DNA of 64,000 nt from JAZKID01 sp965247525 (GCA_965247525.1 OZ252015.1:1736001-1800000), one strand, 5' to 3'. Positions 34,259 through 43,682 are shown, numbered from the stretch's first letter. Notes: generated by a model not told the origin, from the sequence alone. Numbers and translations: made by a program.

Positions 34259-35368
34259 TTAACGGCCTATGATTTTATCATATCCATAGGCAAAAAGCCG
34301 ATCACCGGCAATGCCTCCTGCAGCGCCGCCAATAAATCCGCCCAAAATGTTTTTTGCGAATGAGGGTTTTCCAAGCCGCATAACCGTATAAACAAAACCA
34401 AGTGCGCCGATGGCTCTGCCAGAAAAACGAACAGTTTCGCGGCCAATCGGAAAATGTGTCGGCGAGTTGTTTCGATCTGACGTAAGGCAACGATCTAAAT
34501 CTTGGATAAGGTAATATCCCGCTGCCAATGCAGCAACACCTCCAACGACATAATTCGATCGAACAGATTTTCCGACCTTTTGTGCGCGTGATGAGATTTG
34601 AACAAGATTGTTTTTGACCGTTGTAAGAATTTCATGCTCGCTCGCAAACCTCATAAGATCGTTGGTTTTTTCAACATAGGGTACAATTTGATTGAGACGA
34701 GTATTTCTCTCAATAAGTTTCAGCGCCGTTTCATTGTTCGACTGTAAATTGCGAAGCTTTATTTTGTTAATTGTACCAATATCCGAAATAATATTTTCTC
34801 TCATTCCTTTAAATATTTTTGCAATCTCGCTCTGACGGGCTATAACTTGTTTTTTCATTATAGAATGGGTTATTTCTGCTTTAGGCAACACATCTTTCGC
34901 AATGGTTTCCATCTCGATTTTGGTCTCAGCTATTTTTTGATCGAGCAAACTTATGCGTCTGACAGCCGCATTCTTAAAAAATGACAGATTTTCCTGACTG
35001 GCCATTTCTTTTTGCACATTGGCAAAAGACTTTAGGCCAACTTCAAGATTGACGCGTTCAATTTTTGCTGCAATTTTTAGTTTGGACAAAGGCTTTGTTG
35101 ACTTAACTGGCGTATCGCTATCTTGAATCAAAGATGATAAATTTACGCTGTCTTCAAAAACGGCGTTATGAAGTGAAATGCGGGATTTGACGGGTTCAAA
35201 AATATCGCGTGTTTTCGTGAGTGATTTTTGAAAATAACGCTTTTTTTCGCGTTGAATGCCAAAAGACAGTCCCATCAATGCAACAGGGCTGAGTGGCAGA
35301 AAATCGAGCGGTCGATCTTTTTGCTCAACGTTCAATGACGACGTCTGAAGTGCCAAAGTGGTTTTCAT
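34259..35368 (-). CDS. AT-rich orphan protein, glycine-zipper C-terminus (paralogue of 2834-3967)
   Basis: I do not recognise this protein of about 369 residues. It starts with MKTTLALQTSS at ATG 35368 (a TTG four codons earlier is the alternative) and has the motif LDFLPLSPVALMGLSFG near residue 24. A long charged helical middle follows (EKTNDLMRFASEHEILTTVKNNLVQISSRAQKVGKSV). The end has hydrophobic small-residue segments (VVGGVAALAAGYYLIQDLDR; ILGGFIGGAAGGIAGDRLFAYGYDKI). The LDFL motif and the double Gly/Ala segment with a Tyr/Trp-Asp ending are shared with the unknown at 2834-3967. It is markedly AT-rich among GC-rich flagellar genes. Possible roles include a membrane-active secreted protein; nothing proves this. 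Confidence 0.65.
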   Translation of the reverse strand: MKTTLALQTSSLNVEQKDRPLDFLPLSPVALMGLSFGIQREKKRYFQKSLTKTRDIFEPVKSRISLHNAVFEDSVNLSSLIQDSDTPVKSTKPLSKLKIAAKIERVNLEVGLKSFANVQKEMASQENLSFFKNAAVRRISLLDQKIAETKIEMETIAKDVLPKAEITHSIMKKQVIARQSEIAKIFKGMRENIISDIGTINKIKLRNLQSNNETALKLIERNTRLNQIVPYVEKTNDLMRFASEHEILTTVKNNLVQISSRAQKVGKSVRSNYVVGGVAALAAGYYLIQDLDRCLTSDRNNSPTHFPIGRETVRFSGRAIGALGFVYTVMRLGKPSFAKNILGGFIGGAAGGIAGDRLFAYGYDKIIGR

Positions 35369-35457
35369 AAAATAATCCAAAGCTGATATACAATATATAT
35401 GTCAGCCATATTTTTTTATTCTGGAAAGAGCAAGTCCTAAGATCTGAAATGACCGTT

Positions 35458-37578
35458 TTAAACCACGCCCACTGTCTTCAGGCGTGCGCGCGGGTGAATT
35501 TCGGCCTGTGACATCACAACGGTCTGCGCGCGGAACCGCTCAACGATCTGGCGGACATAGGGGCGGATGCCAGGCGATGTCAGAAGAACAGGAATTTCGC
35601 CTTCCTGCGCGGCCTTTTCAAATTTCTCACGCACCAGCGTGATAAATTCATGCAATTTTGAGGGTGCCATTGCCAGCTGCTTGTCGTCGCCCGATCCGAT
35701 CAGGCTTTCGGCAAAGGCCTGCTCCCACACCGGTGACAGCGTAATGAGTGTCAGCACGCCCTCATGGTTCTGGTTGGCCGCACAAATCTGGCGGGCAAGG
35801 CGCGCGCGCACCGCTTCGGCCACAAACATCGGGTTGCGCGTGGTGCCGACGATTTCGGCAACGCCTTCGAGAATGGTCGGCAGATCGCGAATGGAGACGC
35901 GCTCGGTCAACAGCATTTGCAGAACGCGCTGAATGCCCGATATGTTGATCTGCGACGGCACGATATCTTCGACAAGTTTCTGCTGCTGTTTTGGCAGTTC
36001 TTTCAAAAGCTCCTGCACATTTGCGTAAGACAGCAGCTCCGACATGTTCGCCTTCATCACTTCAGTCAGATGTGTTGACAGCACGGTCGAGGCATCGACC
36101 ACCGTGTAGCCGCGGAAGGATGCTTCATCGCGGTAGACCGCATCGACCCAGCTGCAGGGCAGGCCGAATGTGGGTTCAACAGTGTGCGTGCCAGGCAGGT
36201 CGATCTGCGCGCCGGACGGGTTCATGACCATGAACTGGCCGGGGATCAAGCGGCCTTTGCCGCTGTCGACTTCCTTGATTTTGATGATGTAGTCCTGCGC
36301 GCCGAGCTGCATGTTATCGACGATACGCACCGCAGGCATAATGAAACCCATTTCAGAGGCGATCTGACGGCGCAGCGCCTTGATCTGGTCGGTGAGGCGA
36401 TCATCGCCGCCTTTGCCGTCAATCAGCGACAGCAGGCCGTAACCGATTTCAACGCGCAGCTCGTCCATTTTCAAAGCGGTTGTGATGGGCTCTTCGGCTG
36501 GCGCTGCTTCCGCCGCAACCTCGGCAGCTTTGATCTTTGCCTCGACAGCGATCTCGCGTTTTTGTTTGCGGCTGACAGAAAAAGCGAGCCAACCTGCGCC
36601 AGCGGCGAGTGCCATGAACGGCAGCATCGGAATACCGGGTAGCAAGCCCATCAACCCCATTACGGCCGACGACATGCCAAGCGCGCGCGGGTAATGCGAG
36701 AACTGTTTGATCAGCGCCTGATCGGCAGCGCCGCTGACACCGGCCTTGGACACGAGCAAACCGGCCGCAATCGAAATGATCAGCGCTGGAACCTGCGCCA
36801 CAAGGCCTTCACCCACGGTGAGAAGCGTATAGCTGTGACCGGCATCGGCAAAGCTCAAACCCTGCTGCGCCACGCCGATGATGAGACCGCCGATGATGTT
36901 GATAAATGTAATCAGCAGGCCGGCAATAGCATCGCCCTTGACGAATTTGCTCGCGCCGTCCATCGCGCCGAAAAAGCTGGCTTCGTCTTCAAGCGCTTTG
37001 CGGCGCTCGCGCGCGACTTTTTCGTCGATCAGCCCTGCCGACAAATCGGCATCGATCGCCATCTGTTTGCCCGGCATCGCGTCGAGGGTGAACCTTGCGG
37101 CCACCTCGGCAATACGGCCCGAGCCTTTGGTGATAACGACGAAGTTGACGATGACGAGAATGGCGAACACGATCACGCCGATGACGAAGTTGCCGCCCAT
37201 GACGAAGTTGCCAAAGGCCTCGATGACGGCGCCGGCCGAATTCGTGCCTTCATGGCCATGGCTGAGAATCAAACGCGTTGACGCGATGTTCAGCGACAGC
37301 CGCATCAGGGTTGCGATCAGCAGCACGGTTGGGAAGACCGAAAATTCAAGCGGTTCGCGGATGAACAGGGCCGTCATCAAAATCAGGACAGCGGCGGTGA
37401 TTGAAAAGGCCAGCGACATGTCGAGCAGCCAGCTCGGCATCGGCAACAACAGAACGGCGATAATGACAAGAACGCCAAGGCCAAGCGCCATGTCGCCGCG
37501 GCGCAGCGTGTCGACCACTTTGCGGAGCGTGAGGCCTTGCGAAGAAGGCGCTGGTAGTTTTGCCGAACCTGCGGTCAT
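35458..37578 (-). CDS. flhA: Flagellar export gate protein FlhA
   Basis: At 706 residues it has the family length. About eight membrane helices fill the first 350 residues (LGLGVLVIIAVLLLPMPSWLLDMSLAFSITAAVLILM and so on), with the conserved FHIPEP loop region GKQMAIDADLSAGLIDEKVARERRKALEDEASFFGAMDGASKFVKGDAIAGLL. A large cytoplasmic domain forms the nonameric ring (TALKMDELRVEIGYGLLSLID; SWVDAVYRDEASFRGYTVVDAS). It differs from the T3SS homologue sctV at 51378 in the C-terminal domain. A perfect CtrA-type box lies 129 bases upstream (37707-37721), and a hairpin separates it from flbD. Confidence 0.97.
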   Translation of the reverse strand: MTAGSAKLPAPSSQGLTLRKVVDTLRRGDMALGLGVLVIIAVLLLPMPSWLLDMSLAFSITAAVLILMTALFIREPLEFSVFPTVLLIATLMRLSLNIASTRLILSHGHEGTNSAGAVIEAFGNFVMGGNFVIGVIVFAILVIVNFVVITKGSGRIAEVAARFTLDAMPGKQMAIDADLSAGLIDEKVARERRKALEDEASFFGAMDGASKFVKGDAIAGLLITFINIIGGLIIGVAQQGLSFADAGHSYTLLTVGEGLVAQVPALIISIAAGLLVSKAGVSGAADQALIKQFSHYPRALGMSSAVMGLMGLLPGIPMLPFMALAAGAGWLAFSVSRKQKREIAVEAKIKAAEVAAEAAPAEEPITTALKMDELRVEIGYGLLSLIDGKGGDDRLTDQIKALRRQIASEMGFIMPAVRIVDNMQLGAQDYIIKIKEVDSGKGRLIPGQFMVMNPSGAQIDLPGTHTVEPTFGLPCSWVDAVYRDEASFRGYTVVDASTVLSTHLTEVMKANMSELLSYANVQELLKELPKQQQKLVEDIVPSQINISGIQRVLQMLLTERVSIRDLPTILEGVAEIVGTTRNPMFVAEAVRARLARQICAANQNHEGVLTLITLSPVWEQAFAESLIGSGDDKQLAMAPSKLHEFITLVREKFEKAAQEGEIPVLLTSPGIRPYVRQIVERFRAQTVVMSQAEIHPRARLKTVGVV

Positions 37579-37631
37579 TTAACTCTGTTTTTCCCAAGGC
37601 GCCCTTCGCCAAGCTCAGGGCATTCGGGTCA

Positions 37632-37656
37632 CAAAAAGCGTCACAGGCGCTTTTTG
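37632..37656 (-). terminator. Stem-loop between flbD and flhA
   Basis: Exact nine-base arms CAAAAAGCG / CGCTTTTTG surround loop TCACAGG. The T-run is within the arm. It may end transcription from the fliF operon before flhA. Confidence 0.6.
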
Positions 37657-37706
37657 CCCGGCTTTCACCGAGACGCCCTCATAGGCAAATTCTGCCGAGT
37701 TCATGG

Positions 37707-37721
37707 TTAAAGGAGAGTTAA
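37707..37721. promoter_or_regulatory. Perfect CtrA-type box upstream of flhA
   Basis: TTAA AGGAGAG TTAA fits TTAA-N7-TTAA exactly; on the - strand it reads on into TTAACCAT. It lies between flbD and flhA, 129 bases before the flhA start. Confidence 0.6.
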
Positions 37722-37734
37722 GAAGATGAGAAAG

Positions 37735-39102
37735 TTACGCCACTTCGGAGCGGTTTTGCCCTGACTCTGGAATATCAATGCCGATGGCTGAGTATTCATT
37801 GAGCTTGTTGCGCAAGGTGCGAATGGAAATGCCAAGAATATTGGCGGCATGCGTGCGGTTGCCAAGGCAATGGTCAAGCGTATCGAGGATTAAATCGCGC
37901 TCCACATCCGCAACCGTGCGGCCGACAAGCGCGCGCGTAACGGCTTCCGCCGTTGCTGCTGCGGTTTCGGCAGGGCCTTGCGGCACTTTAACATTGAGCG
38001 TTGCCCCGTCGGGCGACAGGATGGCGTCAGCGCCGATTTCAATGCCGTTCGCCAGCAGAACGGCGCGGTGCATGGTGTTTTCCAATTCGCGCACATTGCC
38101 CGGCCACGGCGCTGCAAGCAGCGCGCCGCGCGCGTCTTTTGAAAGCTCACGCACGGGAATGCTGTTTTGCGCCGAATATTTTTTGATGAAATGTTCGGCC
38201 ATCGCCAGAATGTCGTTCGGGCGCTCACGCAATGGCGGAATACGCAAATTCATGACGTTCAGGCGAAACAGCAGATCTTCCCGGAACGTACCTTTTTTGA
38301 CCTCTTCCGACAGATTGCGGTTGGAGGTTGCAAGAATACGGATATTGACGGGCACAGGCTTTGAGCCGCCGACACGGTCAATCACGCGCTCCTGAAGCGC
38401 ACGCAAAAGCTTGGCCTGCAGGCGCACATCCATTTCCGAAATTTCGTCGAGCAGAAGCGTGCCGCCATCGGCCTCTTCAAACTTGCCGATACGGCGGGCG
38501 ATTGCGCCGGTGAACGCGCCTTTTTCGTGGCCGAACAATTCTGATTCAAGAAGCGCTTCCGGCATCGCCGCGCAATTGATGGCAATAAATGGTTTGGAAG
38601 CGCGCTGTGATTTTTGGTGGAGAAAGCGCGCAAGCACTTCCTTGCCGGTTCCGCTTTCGCCCGTTATCAGGATTGAGGCTTCCGATGCGGCCACCTGTTC
38701 GGCAAGGCGGACGACGCGCATCATGGCTTCGTCTTTGGCGATAAAGTCGAGACTGTCGCGCGCGACGGCGGCAAGAATGGCGGCAATCAGTTCCGCGTCC
38801 GGAGGCAGCGGAATATATTCTTTCGCGCCGGCTTCGATGGCGGCGACAGCGGCCTTGGCGTTGGATTCAACCCCGCAGGCAACAACCGGAACATGGATTT
38901 TTTCAAGATTGAGCTGCTTGATGAGATCGACAATGCTCAATGACACATCAATCATCACAAGATCGGCGCCGCGACCTGAGCGCAAATGGCTCATCGCCAT
39001 ATCGACAGTCTCGGCATTTGTGACCTTGGCGCCTTGCATATGGGCAAGACGGGTGGCCTCTCCAAGCTGGCCTTTCAGCGTGCCGACAATCATTAAGCGC
39101 AT
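37735..39102 (-). CDS. flbD: Sigma-54-dependent flagellar activator FlbD
   Basis: This 455-residue NtrC-type activator has an atypical receiver (Asp52 in LVMIDVSLSIVDL kept, other positions degenerate) and a central AAA+ domain with Walker A GESGTGKE (148-155) and the sigma-54 contact loop GAFTGA (195-200). A Fis-type helix-turn-helix closes it (GNRTHAANILGISIRTLRNKLNEYS). In Caulobacter FlbD drives late flagellar genes and lies after fliF-fliG-flbE-fliN, as here. A matching sigma-54 promoter precedes fliK in this window. The gene begins 19 bases after the fliN stop. Confidence 0.95.
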   Translation of the reverse strand: MRLMIVGTLKGQLGEATRLAHMQGAKVTNAETVDMAMSHLRSGRGADLVMIDVSLSIVDLIKQLNLEKIHVPVVACGVESNAKAAVAAIEAGAKEYIPLPPDAELIAAILAAVARDSLDFIAKDEAMMRVVRLAEQVAASEASILITGESGTGKEVLARFLHQKSQRASKPFIAINCAAMPEALLESELFGHEKGAFTGAIARRIGKFEEADGGTLLLDEISEMDVRLQAKLLRALQERVIDRVGGSKPVPVNIRILATSNRNLSEEVKKGTFREDLLFRLNVMNLRIPPLRERPNDILAMAEHFIKKYSAQNSIPVRELSKDARGALLAAPWPGNVRELENTMHRAVLLANGIEIGADAILSPDGATLNVKVPQGPAETAAATAEAVTRALVGRTVADVERDLILDTLDHCLGNRTHAANILGISIRTLRNKLNEYSAIGIDIPESGQNRSEVA

Positions 39103-39121
39103 AATTTAAAATCCCTAAAGT

Positions 39122-39469
39122 CTAGTCTTTATCGGCTTTAATGATCTCTGTCATCGTTACGCCGAGCTTATTTTCGACAAGCACAACTTCCCCGCGTGCC
39201 ACAAGCCGGTTGTTCACATAAATATCAATGGCTTCACCCACTTTGCGGTCAAGCTCGAGAACCGAACCAACACCAAGTTTCAGCAATTGCCCCACTTCCA
39301 TCCGTGCACGGCCAAGGATCGCCGAGACGTTGACGGGCACATCGAAGACCGCCTCAAGCTCGTTGGCGGTGCGTGTGGTTGGTTCATTGCCAAAGCCGGG
39401 ATTGGCGGCAGGCGGCAGATTGTCGCCGCCTGACTTGTCCATGTTTTGCAATGGGAAATTCTCGGTCAT
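39122..39469 (-). CDS. fliN: Flagellar motor switch protein FliN
   Basis: This 115-residue protein has a disordered N-terminus, then one SpoA domain (VFDVPVNVSAILGRARMEVGQLLKLGVGSVLELDRKVGEAIDIYVNNRLVARGEVVLVENKLGVTMTEII), the FliN signature. FliN forms the bottom of the C-ring with FliM and takes part in switching and export. The equivalent SpoA unit in the T3SS is the end of sctQ at 56522. Its start overlaps the fliH stop by four bases. It lies inside the fliF-fliG-fliH-fliN-flbD operon. Confidence 0.95.
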   Translation of the reverse strand: MTENFPLQNMDKSGGDNLPPAANPGFGNEPTTRTANELEAVFDVPVNVSAILGRARMEVGQLLKLGVGSVLELDRKVGEAIDIYVNNRLVARGEVVLVENKLGVTMTEIIKADKD

Positions 39470-40092
39470 AAAGGCTCCTTCTGAGCGTCATCGTCGGTCA
39501 AGATGCCGGCTCGTTTGTCGAGAAAGCGCGTGATCGCGTCTTCAATTTTTGCGGTGATTTCACTTTGGCTGCGTTCGAACCCGCCATCGGCCCATTCAAT
39601 CTTGCAATCACCGGGGCGTTTGTCGGGATCGCCAAGAACAATCAGGCGGCCTTCAATGCCGCGCTCATAGGTCAGTTTTTTCAAATGTTGTTCAACGGTT
39701 GCAACGCTGTCAGGATGAACATGAAAAACGATGTGCGGGCATTTGCGCAGCGAATCGAGGCATTGCGACGCCATTGCCGCAATCGCTGCGGAAGGTTCGG
39801 CATCCAGCAAATGGCCGGCCAATGTTTTAGCAATCTGGACGGCGAGCGTAATGGCTTCGCGCTCAATGGCGGCGCGCTGGGTGTCAAGATTTTCAATCAG
39901 CGAATGCGTCAGCCTGCTCATTGTGTTGGCCAGCAGCGAATCCATTTCCTTCATTCCTGCGCTATAGCCGCGCTGCTCTGCAACAGGCACAAGATCTTTC
40001 AGCTCGGCGATTTCAGCTTCAAGCTTTTTAACTTCGCTGCCTTCAACACCCGAGAACTCGTTCGAAATTATAAATTTTGCAGGGTGTGTCAT
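39466..40092 (-). CDS. fliH: FliH/FlbE-type flagellar export regulator
   Basis: This 208-residue protein has an N-terminal Ile/Glu-rich helix (SEVKKLEAEIAELKDLVPVAEQRGYSAGMKEMDSLL) and a C-terminal domain resembling the V-ATPase E subunit (ALTLAVQIAKTLAGHLLDAEPSAAIAAMASQCLDSL; VFHVHPDSVATVEQHLK; GDPDKRPGDCKIEWADGG). The V-H-P and G-D-C-x-I-E-W-x-x-G pieces are typical of FliH/SctL. It inhibits and positions FliI. The Caulobacter gene in this position is named flbE. The ATG overlaps the fliG stop by one base (TAATG). Confidence 0.9.
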   Translation of the reverse strand: MTHPAKFIISNEFSGVEGSEVKKLEAEIAELKDLVPVAEQRGYSAGMKEMDSLLANTMSRLTHSLIENLDTQRAAIEREAITLAVQIAKTLAGHLLDAEPSAAIAAMASQCLDSLRKCPHIVFHVHPDSVATVEQHLKKLTYERGIEGRLIVLGDPDKRPGDCKIEWADGGFERSQSEITAKIEDAITRFLDKRAGILTDDDAQKEPL

Positions 40093-41132
40093 TAGTAGAT
40101 CAACTCATCATCGCCGCCGCGCGTTTTGGCAATAATAATTTCGCCCCGCGCTGCCATGTCCTTTGCCACATTGACCATCAGCGATTGTGCTTCGTCAACA
40201 TCTTTAAGGCGCACGGGCCCAAGCGAACCCATATCGTCTTTCATGTTCTGGGCCGCGCGTGCCGACATGTTGGAAAAGAAGAAATCGCGGATGGTTTCGT
40301 TTGCGCCTTTGAGCGCAATCGCAAGTTTGTCTTTCTCAACGCCGCGAAGAAGTGTCTGAATGCTGCCGCTGTCAAGTTTGCCCAGATCTTCAAAGGTGAA
40401 CATCAGCGACTTGATTTTTTCGGCAGCCTCGCGTGAGCGGTGCTCCAGCGCCGTCATGAAACGCGCTTCGGTCTGGCGGTCAAAACCAATGAAAATTTCA
40501 GCCATCGCTTGATGTGCATCGCGCCGTGAGGTCGTTGCGAGATTTGACATGAACTCGCCGCGAAGGGTCTGTTCGACCCGCTCCAGAACGTCCTTTTGTA
40601 CGGCTTCCATGCGCAGCATGCGCGCGACCACTTCCATCGCGAAGTCTTCCGGAAAGATGGCAAGAACGCGGGCGGCATGGTCAGGGCGAATTTTTGACAA
40701 AACGACCGCCGCTGTCTGCGGATATTCGTTTTTCAAATAGGTTGCGAGGACGTCTTCCTGAACGTTTGAAAGTTTTTCCCACATATTGCGGCCTGCAGGC
40801 CCGCGGATTTCTTCCATGATCGTGCCGACACGGTCTTGCGGCAAAAAGCGCTGCAGAAGTTTTTCGGTTGAATCGAAATTGCCCATCAGCGCACCGGCAT
40901 CGCCCATGCGTGAGATAAACGAAAAGAAAACCTCTTCCATCGCGCCGCTGTCGACAGCGCCAAGATGTGACATCGTCGATGAAATGTCTTTGACTTCGTC
41001 TTCGCTCAAAGCCTTCCACACCTCGGTTCCGTTTTCGGGGCCGAGTGCAAGGAGAAGAAGGGCGGCGCGCTCAATGCCGGACATGGATTTGCGGGGGCGT
41101 GCGGGAGATTGGGTCTGTGCTGAACTGGCCAT
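40092..41132 (-). CDS. fliG: Flagellar motor switch protein FliG
   Basis: This 346-residue protein has the three FliG domains: N (SGIERAALLLLALGPENGTEVWKALSEDEVKDISSTMSHLG), middle with the EHPQT-like motif (here KNEYPQTAAVVLSKIRPDHAARVLAIFPEDFAMEVVARMLRM), and C with charged torque helix (EKIKSLMFTFEDLGKLDSGSIQTLLRGVEKDKLAIALKGANETIRDFFFSNMSARAAQNMKDDMGSLGPVRLKDVDEAQ). It bridges the MS-ring protein FliF and the C-ring and meets the stator. It overlaps both fliF and fliH by one base. FliG has no counterpart in the T3SS. Confidence 0.97.
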   Translation of the reverse strand: MASSAQTQSPARPRKSMSGIERAALLLLALGPENGTEVWKALSEDEVKDISSTMSHLGAVDSGAMEEVFFSFISRMGDAGALMGNFDSTEKLLQRFLPQDRVGTIMEEIRGPAGRNMWEKLSNVQEDVLATYLKNEYPQTAAVVLSKIRPDHAARVLAIFPEDFAMEVVARMLRMEAVQKDVLERVEQTLRGEFMSNLATTSRRDAHQAMAEIFIGFDRQTEARFMTALEHRSREAAEKIKSLMFTFEDLGKLDSGSIQTLLRGVEKDKLAIALKGANETIRDFFFSNMSARAAQNMKDDMGSLGPVRLKDVDEAQSLMVNVAKDMAARGEIIIAKTRGGDDELIY

Positions 41133-42772
41133 TACGCTGCTTTCTCATTCATCCAGGTGCGAATGACGGCGGCGGTTTCATTTGGGTTGTTACGCACCAG
41201 CTCACCGACTTTTTCGACGCTTTCTTTACGCAGAGATCCGTTGGCCATTGCGTTGTCGAGTGCTTTCGATGTCGTTGAGTCAGCAACCGACTGAGTGACG
41301 TTAAGTGTTTGGGCAATCGCGGCCTGCTGCTCATTTGGCGAAGCATTGGCCAGTGAAGGCTGTGCATTGACAGTTGCGCCGGCAGTTGGTGCCAGAACCG
41401 ACTTGATCAGTGGCCGCACGCCGAACAGCAGCATCAGCAGACCGAGGATGAAGATAACGGCCGTTTCGGCGATACGGTAATAATCTTCCATGCCGAGTTT
41501 TGGAATCATCGATGCGGGCTCTTCAGCCGCCAACTCGATGGCTGGCGCATCAGCAAAGCGCAGATTGACAATTTCCACTTTGTCGCCGCGCTTTTCATCA
41601 TAGCCAATGGCGGAGCGAACAAGATCGCCGATGCGTTTGAGCTCATCATCAGCGCGCGGTGTGTAATTCATTTTGTCGCCGTCTTTGGCATAAGTGCCGT
41701 CGACGAGAACAGCAACAGAGATGCGTTTCACGCGGCCAGCTTCAAGAATTTCCGTGCGCGAGGTGCGTGAAATTTCATAGTTGACGGTTTCATTTGTTTT
41801 TTCATTGCTGTCGCCACCCGCGCCAGCTCCGCCGGGAGGAACAATGCCGCCTGGAATTTCATTGGCAACACTGACCTGATTTGTGCCGCCTTTGCCGCTT
41901 GTCGATTTTTCTTCATTGGTCTGCGTAGAGCGGACAACCCGGCTCTCAGGGTCAAAGAGATCTTGCGTCTGCGTCACGCGGTTCCAGTCAAGCTCGGCAG
42001 AGACCTGCACTTTGGAGCGGCCAGCGCCAACAACGCGGTTGAGAATATCTTCGATTTGCGATTTGAAACGCGCTTCCTGTCCTTGCGCTTTTTCTTCCAT
42101 CGCGCCCGCCATCACTTCATTCTCATCGCCGCGGCCTGTGGCAAGAAGATGGCCTTCTTCATCGACGATCGAAACGGAGGCCGGTTTCATACCGGGAACG
42201 GCTGAAGCGACCAGATGCTGAATGGCTTTGACCTGCGCGCTCTCTAAACTGCCACGCAGTTTCAAAACGATGGAGGCAGTTGTCTCCTGCTTGTCTTTTG
42301 AAAACAGCTGGCGCTCGGGCATAACAAGATGAACGCGTGCGGAACTGACTTTGTCGATCTCGACGATGGAGCGGGACAATTCGCCCTCCATGGCGCGCAG
42401 GTGGTTGATGTTCTGGACGAAGCTGGTTGTGCCCAGTGCTTCTGATTTGTCAAAAATTTCATAGCCAACGCCGCCGCCTTTCGGCAGGCCCTGTTCGGCA
42501 AGGCTCATGCGAAGTTTGGCAACTTGGTCGCTAGGGACCTGAACGACAGTGCCGTCAAACTTCAATTCATAAGGGACACCGGCGCGCTCTAACTCTTTGA
42601 CGACCTGCGACGAGTCGCGCAGCGACATGTCGGAGAACAGCGTGACGAGGTGAGGACTGTTCCAGCGCATCATGATAAAGGCAAAAAACCCGATCATCAT
42701 CGCTGTCACCGCGATCATCGCTGCGATGCGCCCGGCACCGAATGTTTTTATGAAAGCAACAAAACCGTTCAC
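41132..42772 (-). CDS. fliF: Flagellar MS-ring protein FliF
   Basis: This 546-residue protein has two membrane helices (AAMIAVTAMMIGFFAFIMM near 17-35; YYRIAETAVIFILGLLMLLFGVRPL near 430-455) flanking a periplasmic region with ring-building motifs. These include LFSDMSLRDSSQVVKELERAGVPYELKFDGTVVQV, the same fold as SctJ, and ARVHLVMPERQLFSKDKQETTASIVLKL. A Gly/Asn-rich insert (GGIVPPGGAGAGGDSNEKTNE) and the FliG-binding C-terminus follow. It heads a five-gene operon. A near-perfect CtrA-type box is 74 bases upstream. The fliF promoter is a classic CtrA target in Caulobacter. Confidence 0.97.
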   Translation of the reverse strand: MNGFVAFIKTFGAGRIAAMIAVTAMMIGFFAFIMMRWNSPHLVTLFSDMSLRDSSQVVKELERAGVPYELKFDGTVVQVPSDQVAKLRMSLAEQGLPKGGGVGYEIFDKSEALGTTSFVQNINHLRAMEGELSRSIVEIDKVSSARVHLVMPERQLFSKDKQETTASIVLKLRGSLESAQVKAIQHLVASAVPGMKPASVSIVDEEGHLLATGRGDENEVMAGAMEEKAQGQEARFKSQIEDILNRVVGAGRSKVQVSAELDWNRVTQTQDLFDPESRVVRSTQTNEEKSTSGKGGTNQVSVANEIPGGIVPPGGAGAGGDSNEKTNETVNYEISRTSRTEILEAGRVKRISVAVLVDGTYAKDGDKMNYTPRADDELKRIGDLVRSAIGYDEKRGDKVEIVNLRFADAPAIELAAEEPASMIPKLGMEDYYRIAETAVIFILGLLMLLFGVRPLIKSVLAPTAGATVNAQPSLANASPNEQQAAIAQTLNVTQSVADSTTSKALDNAMANGSLRKESVEKVGELVRNNPNETAAVIRTWMNEKAA

Positions 42773-42845
42773 GCTGGCAACCTTTGTAACTGATAGGTTT
42801 TCAAAAAATTCTAAAAGCCTTAGGCAAAATTTGCCTAGTTTATGG

Positions 42846-42860
42846 TAAAGATCGGGTTAA
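42846..42860. promoter_or_regulatory. Near-perfect CtrA-type box upstream of fliF
   Basis: Read on the - strand it is TTAA CCCGATC TTTA: seven of eight consensus bases with the right N7 spacing, 74 bases before the fliF start. Confidence 0.5.
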
Positions 42861-42953
42861 CGATTTGCCCGAACTGGTTTTTTTGCTCGAATTTTTGCTA
42901 GACATCCCCGCTCTGAGGGCTGTATTGGTTAATTTTTGTTAAGGATTAGACCA

Positions 42954-43682
42954 ATGTCAGATTTAAAAATGATCGCTTCACGCCCGTTTTTTGCAGATTA
43001 TGCGAGCCGCAAGGCCGCAATCGACGCCAACAAAATCCAGAGCCTGCTTCAGGACTACAACAAGGCGTTTTATCAAAAAAACATTGCCGACTATCAAAGC
43101 CGCGGTCTTACGTTCAATGCAAAAATCATTGAGGGCGGCGCATTCGACGCCCTGACAAGCGATTTGGGCCCGGCTTGGGCAGCCCTTGCGGCCTCAATGT
43201 CATCGTCGGGTAAAATCTCCACCGAGGCGCTGGCCGCCGGTTTGGTCAAGCAGCTTGATACGGGCAATCCGAACGGAAAGATCGATCTGTCTGAAGTGCT
43301 GGCATGGAATGCCGCGCAAAAAGACGCATTTTTTGAAACGAGTCTGCAGGACAAAGCCTTCAATCTCGTCGCCAGCCCAAAGGGATATATCACGCAAAGC
43401 TCGCTGGAAAATTTCTTCAAGACCTATGCAGGTCAGGACGGTGTGTTCAGCGTCGACAAGATCAAGGCGCTTGCGGCCGACGACACGGATGAAGGCAGAA
43501 AAGCGGTCTTTAAGGCCCTTGCAGATACGCTAAAGCCAAAAGACAGCGCTTCTGGCGCAAGTGTCGCAAGGCTTGCGGGCCGGTTCATGACCAAGAATGA
43601 TGCGCAAGGCCCGGATGATGCCGACCAGATCGTCGATTATCATGAGATTGACGGCGTGTTCGATACATCGACGCAGCGCTAG
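42954..43682 (+). CDS. Orphan soluble protein with EF-hand-like loops
   Basis: I do not recognise this protein of about 242 residues. It has no signal peptide. It is acidic and built of short helix-loop-helix units with loops rich in Asp/Asn/Gly: DTGNPNGKIDLSEVL, SPKGYITQSSLENFF, GQDGVFSVDKIKALA and DAQGPDDADQIVDYHEIDGVF. These are reminiscent of degenerate EF hands, though the spacing is not canonical. AAGGA precedes the ATG at 42954 (an earlier ATG at 42936 lacks a site). It is divergent from fliF and has its own bidirectional terminator shared with sciP. Lying among flagellar genes, it could be a flagellum-associated or exported protein, but that is inference. Confidence 0.68.
   Translation: MSDLKMIASRPFFADYASRKAAIDANKIQSLLQDYNKAFYQKNIADYQSRGLTFNAKIIEGGAFDALTSDLGPAWAALAASMSSSGKISTEALAAGLVKQLDTGNPNGKIDLSEVLAWNAAQKDAFFETSLQDKAFNLVASPKGYITQSSLENFFKTYAGQDGVFSVDKIKALAADDTDEGRKAVFKALADTLKPKDSASGASVARLAGRFMTKNDAQGPDDADQIVDYHEIDGVFDTSTQR

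Noticed and set aside
42924..42943. TTAA-N6-TTAA before the orphan gene at 42954 as a CtrA box
   Set aside because: The spacing is six, not seven, and the site overlaps the ribosome-binding region.
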